A stretch of 5,409 bases of DNA from positions 1 through 5,409 of the forward strand of contig CACXEL010000146.1 in the NCBI GenBank assembly GCA_902766655.1. The letters are read 5' to 3'. Each line of letters begins with the position of its first letter. Within the stretch, counting starts at the first letter, position 1. The position numbers were made by a program, and so were the translations under genes. Shown here in pieces: positions 5,006-5,409 of the stretch. This DNA comes from an uncultured Lachnospiraceae bacterium (lineage in GTDB: Bacteria; Bacillota; Clostridia; Lachnospirales; Lachnospiraceae). Under the pieces are notes generated by a model, which worked only from the letters and a program-made list of their open reading frames with translations, made no database searches and was not told where the DNA came from.

Positions 5006-5034
5006 ATGATACCACACTGTGGACTTAATTTCCA
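5006..5034 (-). promoter_or_regulatory. Probable promoter of the SHOCT gene
   Basis: On the minus strand, TGGAAA (5034-5029, four of six matches to the -35 consensus) is followed after 17 bp by TATCAT (5011-5006, five of six to the -10), with an extended -10 TG motif just before it. Transcription would start near 4999, leaving a leader of about 94 nt. The spacer holds the perfect dyad CCACA-C-TGTGG (5012-5022 in plus-strand sense), which could be an operator. Moderate confidence; not tested. Confidence 0.5.
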
Positions 5035-5047
5035 GTCCATAGCCCAT

Positions 5048-5089
5048 ATTTCGTTGAAAAAATATTACGAAATGTTACAAAAATATTAC
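5048..5089. promoter_or_regulatory. A/T-rich phased repeats and dyad between divergent genes
   Basis: TATTAC, TGTTAC and TATTAC, each preceded by A-runs, start at 5063, 5073 and 5084, so they are spaced 10 and 11 bp, one helical turn apart. ATTTCGT (5048-5054) and ACGAAAT (5067-5073) form a 7-12-7 inverted repeat overlapping the first copy. The tract lies between the two divergent promoters, upstream of both -35 boxes. It could be a regulator site, a bent-DNA or UP-like element, or both. Confidence 0.4.
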
Positions 5090-5124
5090 TTTTCATCCTC
5101 CGGCGGTCAGTTATAAGATTATTT

Positions 5125-5153
5125 TTGCAACATGCTCCTGCCTGTGGTATTAT
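5125..5153 (+). promoter_or_regulatory. Promoter of glnS
   Basis: The -35 box TTGCAA (5125-5130) and the -10 box TATTAT (5148-5153) are separated by 17 bp, and TG at 5145-5146 makes an extended -10. The -35 box is the same TTGCAA as in the tRNA-Thr promoter of this window. The start would be about 5160, giving a leader of about 65 nt, too short for a T-box riboswitch. Confidence 0.75.
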
Positions 5154-5176
5154 TTGAGGAAGTTTATGAGACATCA

Positions 5177-5206
5177 GGTGCCTTCATTTACGAAAATGAG
5201 GACACC
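5177..5206 (+). other. Leader hairpin directly upstream of the glnS ribosome binding site
   Basis: GGTG (5177-5180) pairs with CACC (5203-5206), CC (5181-5182) with GG (5200-5201) and TCATTT (5184-5189) with AAATGA (5194-5199), around an ACGA loop, with single-base bulges at T5183 and A5202. That is 12 pairs. The ribosome binding site GGGAGGAG (5208-5215) begins two bases after the hairpin, so the fold could tune translation initiation. Pairing is seen; regulation is inferred. Confidence 0.45.
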
Positions 5207-5224
5207 CGGGAGGAGAAGAGTGTA

Positions 5225-5409
5225 ATGGAAAACACAGAAAGAAAGGAAGTACCCGCTTCCAGAAATTTTATCGAGAATATCATCGACCGGGACCTGGCCG
5301 AGGGAAGATATGAGAAGATCTGCACCCGCTTCCCGCCGGAGCCCAACGGCTACCTCCATATCGGACACGCCAAGTCGATTCTTCTGAATTATGGTCTGGC
5401 CGAGGAGTA
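5225..5409 (+). CDS. glnS: Glutaminyl-tRNA synthetase (5' part)
   Basis: The first 61 codons of a class I aminoacyl-tRNA synthetase run off the right edge. The N terminus has the GlnRS signature: [18 protein letters not shown], then [19 protein letters not shown], with the ATP-binding HIGH motif at residues 45-48. Glutamyl-tRNA synthetases instead carry the AP-SPTG-LHIGGAR form, so GlnRS is the clear choice. The enzyme attaches glutamine to tRNA-Gln in the cytoplasm. The ATG at 5225 has AGGAG (5211-5215) nine bases upstream. Many Bacillota lack GlnRS and use the GatCAB amidotransferase route, but gut Clostridia often carry glnS. The catalytic core, KMSKS-like loop and anticodon-binding domain are outside the window. 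Confidence 0.95.
   Translation, partial: MENTERKEVPASRNFIENIIDRDLAEGRYEKICTRFPPEPNGYLHIGHAKSILLNYGLAEE

Noticed and set aside
4906..5040. An N-terminal extension of the SHOCT protein from the in-frame ATG at 5040
   Set aside because: The extra 45 residues lack membrane or domain character, would overlap the proposed promoter and leader, and the ATG at 4905 has a far better ribosome binding site.
5154..5224. A T-box riboswitch controlling glnS
   Set aside because: The leader from the predicted start is only about 65 nt, and neither a T-box sequence nor an antiterminator/terminator pair is visible.

Overview
This window looks like ordinary chromosome from a fairly GC-rich, anaerobic, gut-type Bacillota, most likely a relative of Lachnospiraceae. 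The evidence is the close resemblance of the GH31 enzyme to the Ruminococcus (Blautia) obeum alpha-glucosidase, strong AAGGAGG-type ribosome binding sites, sigma-A style promoters, a cysteine-rich flavoprotein reductase of the fumarate-reductase-like superfamily, and a glnS gene. The lineage is inferred from remembered family sequences, not from a search.

Layout, left to right. (1) The 3' part of a FAD-dependent oxidoreductase gene runs in from the left edge and ends at 796. A very strong hairpin terminator follows. (2) A self-contained tRNA unit follows: an A/T-rich UP-like tract, a near-consensus promoter, a small leader hairpin, tRNA-Thr(GGT) and an intrinsic terminator. (3) A two-gene, same-strand carbohydrate operon follows: a maltose/galactoside-type sugar O-acetyltransferase (1228-1875), then a cytoplasmic GH31 alpha-glucosidase (1935-3932) 59 nt downstream. 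(4) A 247-nt convergent intergenic region holds two copies of a 69-bp repeat (59 bp identical, 88-bp period) and a 68-bp palindrome with 33-bp perfect arms that should end transcription from both sides. (5) On the minus strand is a gene for a protein with three predicted membrane segments and a C-terminal SHOCT domain (4180-4905). (6) A divergent intergenic region carries a promoter on each strand, with helically phased A/T-rich repeats between them. (7) The 5' end of glnS (5225 onward) runs off the right edge.

How the genes work together: the acetyltransferase and GH31 enzyme fit together. The hydrolase splits imported alpha-glucosides, probably with an isomaltose (alpha-1,6) preference judging by an active-site Trp. 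The acetyltransferase can cap surplus sugars. The other genes look functionally unrelated to each other.

No new defence system, mobile element or biosynthetic system is visible. The most interesting material is non-coding: the repeat/palindrome region at 3943-4174, which looks like an interrupted longer palindrome, and the phased repeats between the SHOCT gene and glnS. The SHOCT membrane protein is the only complete gene whose role I cannot assign.
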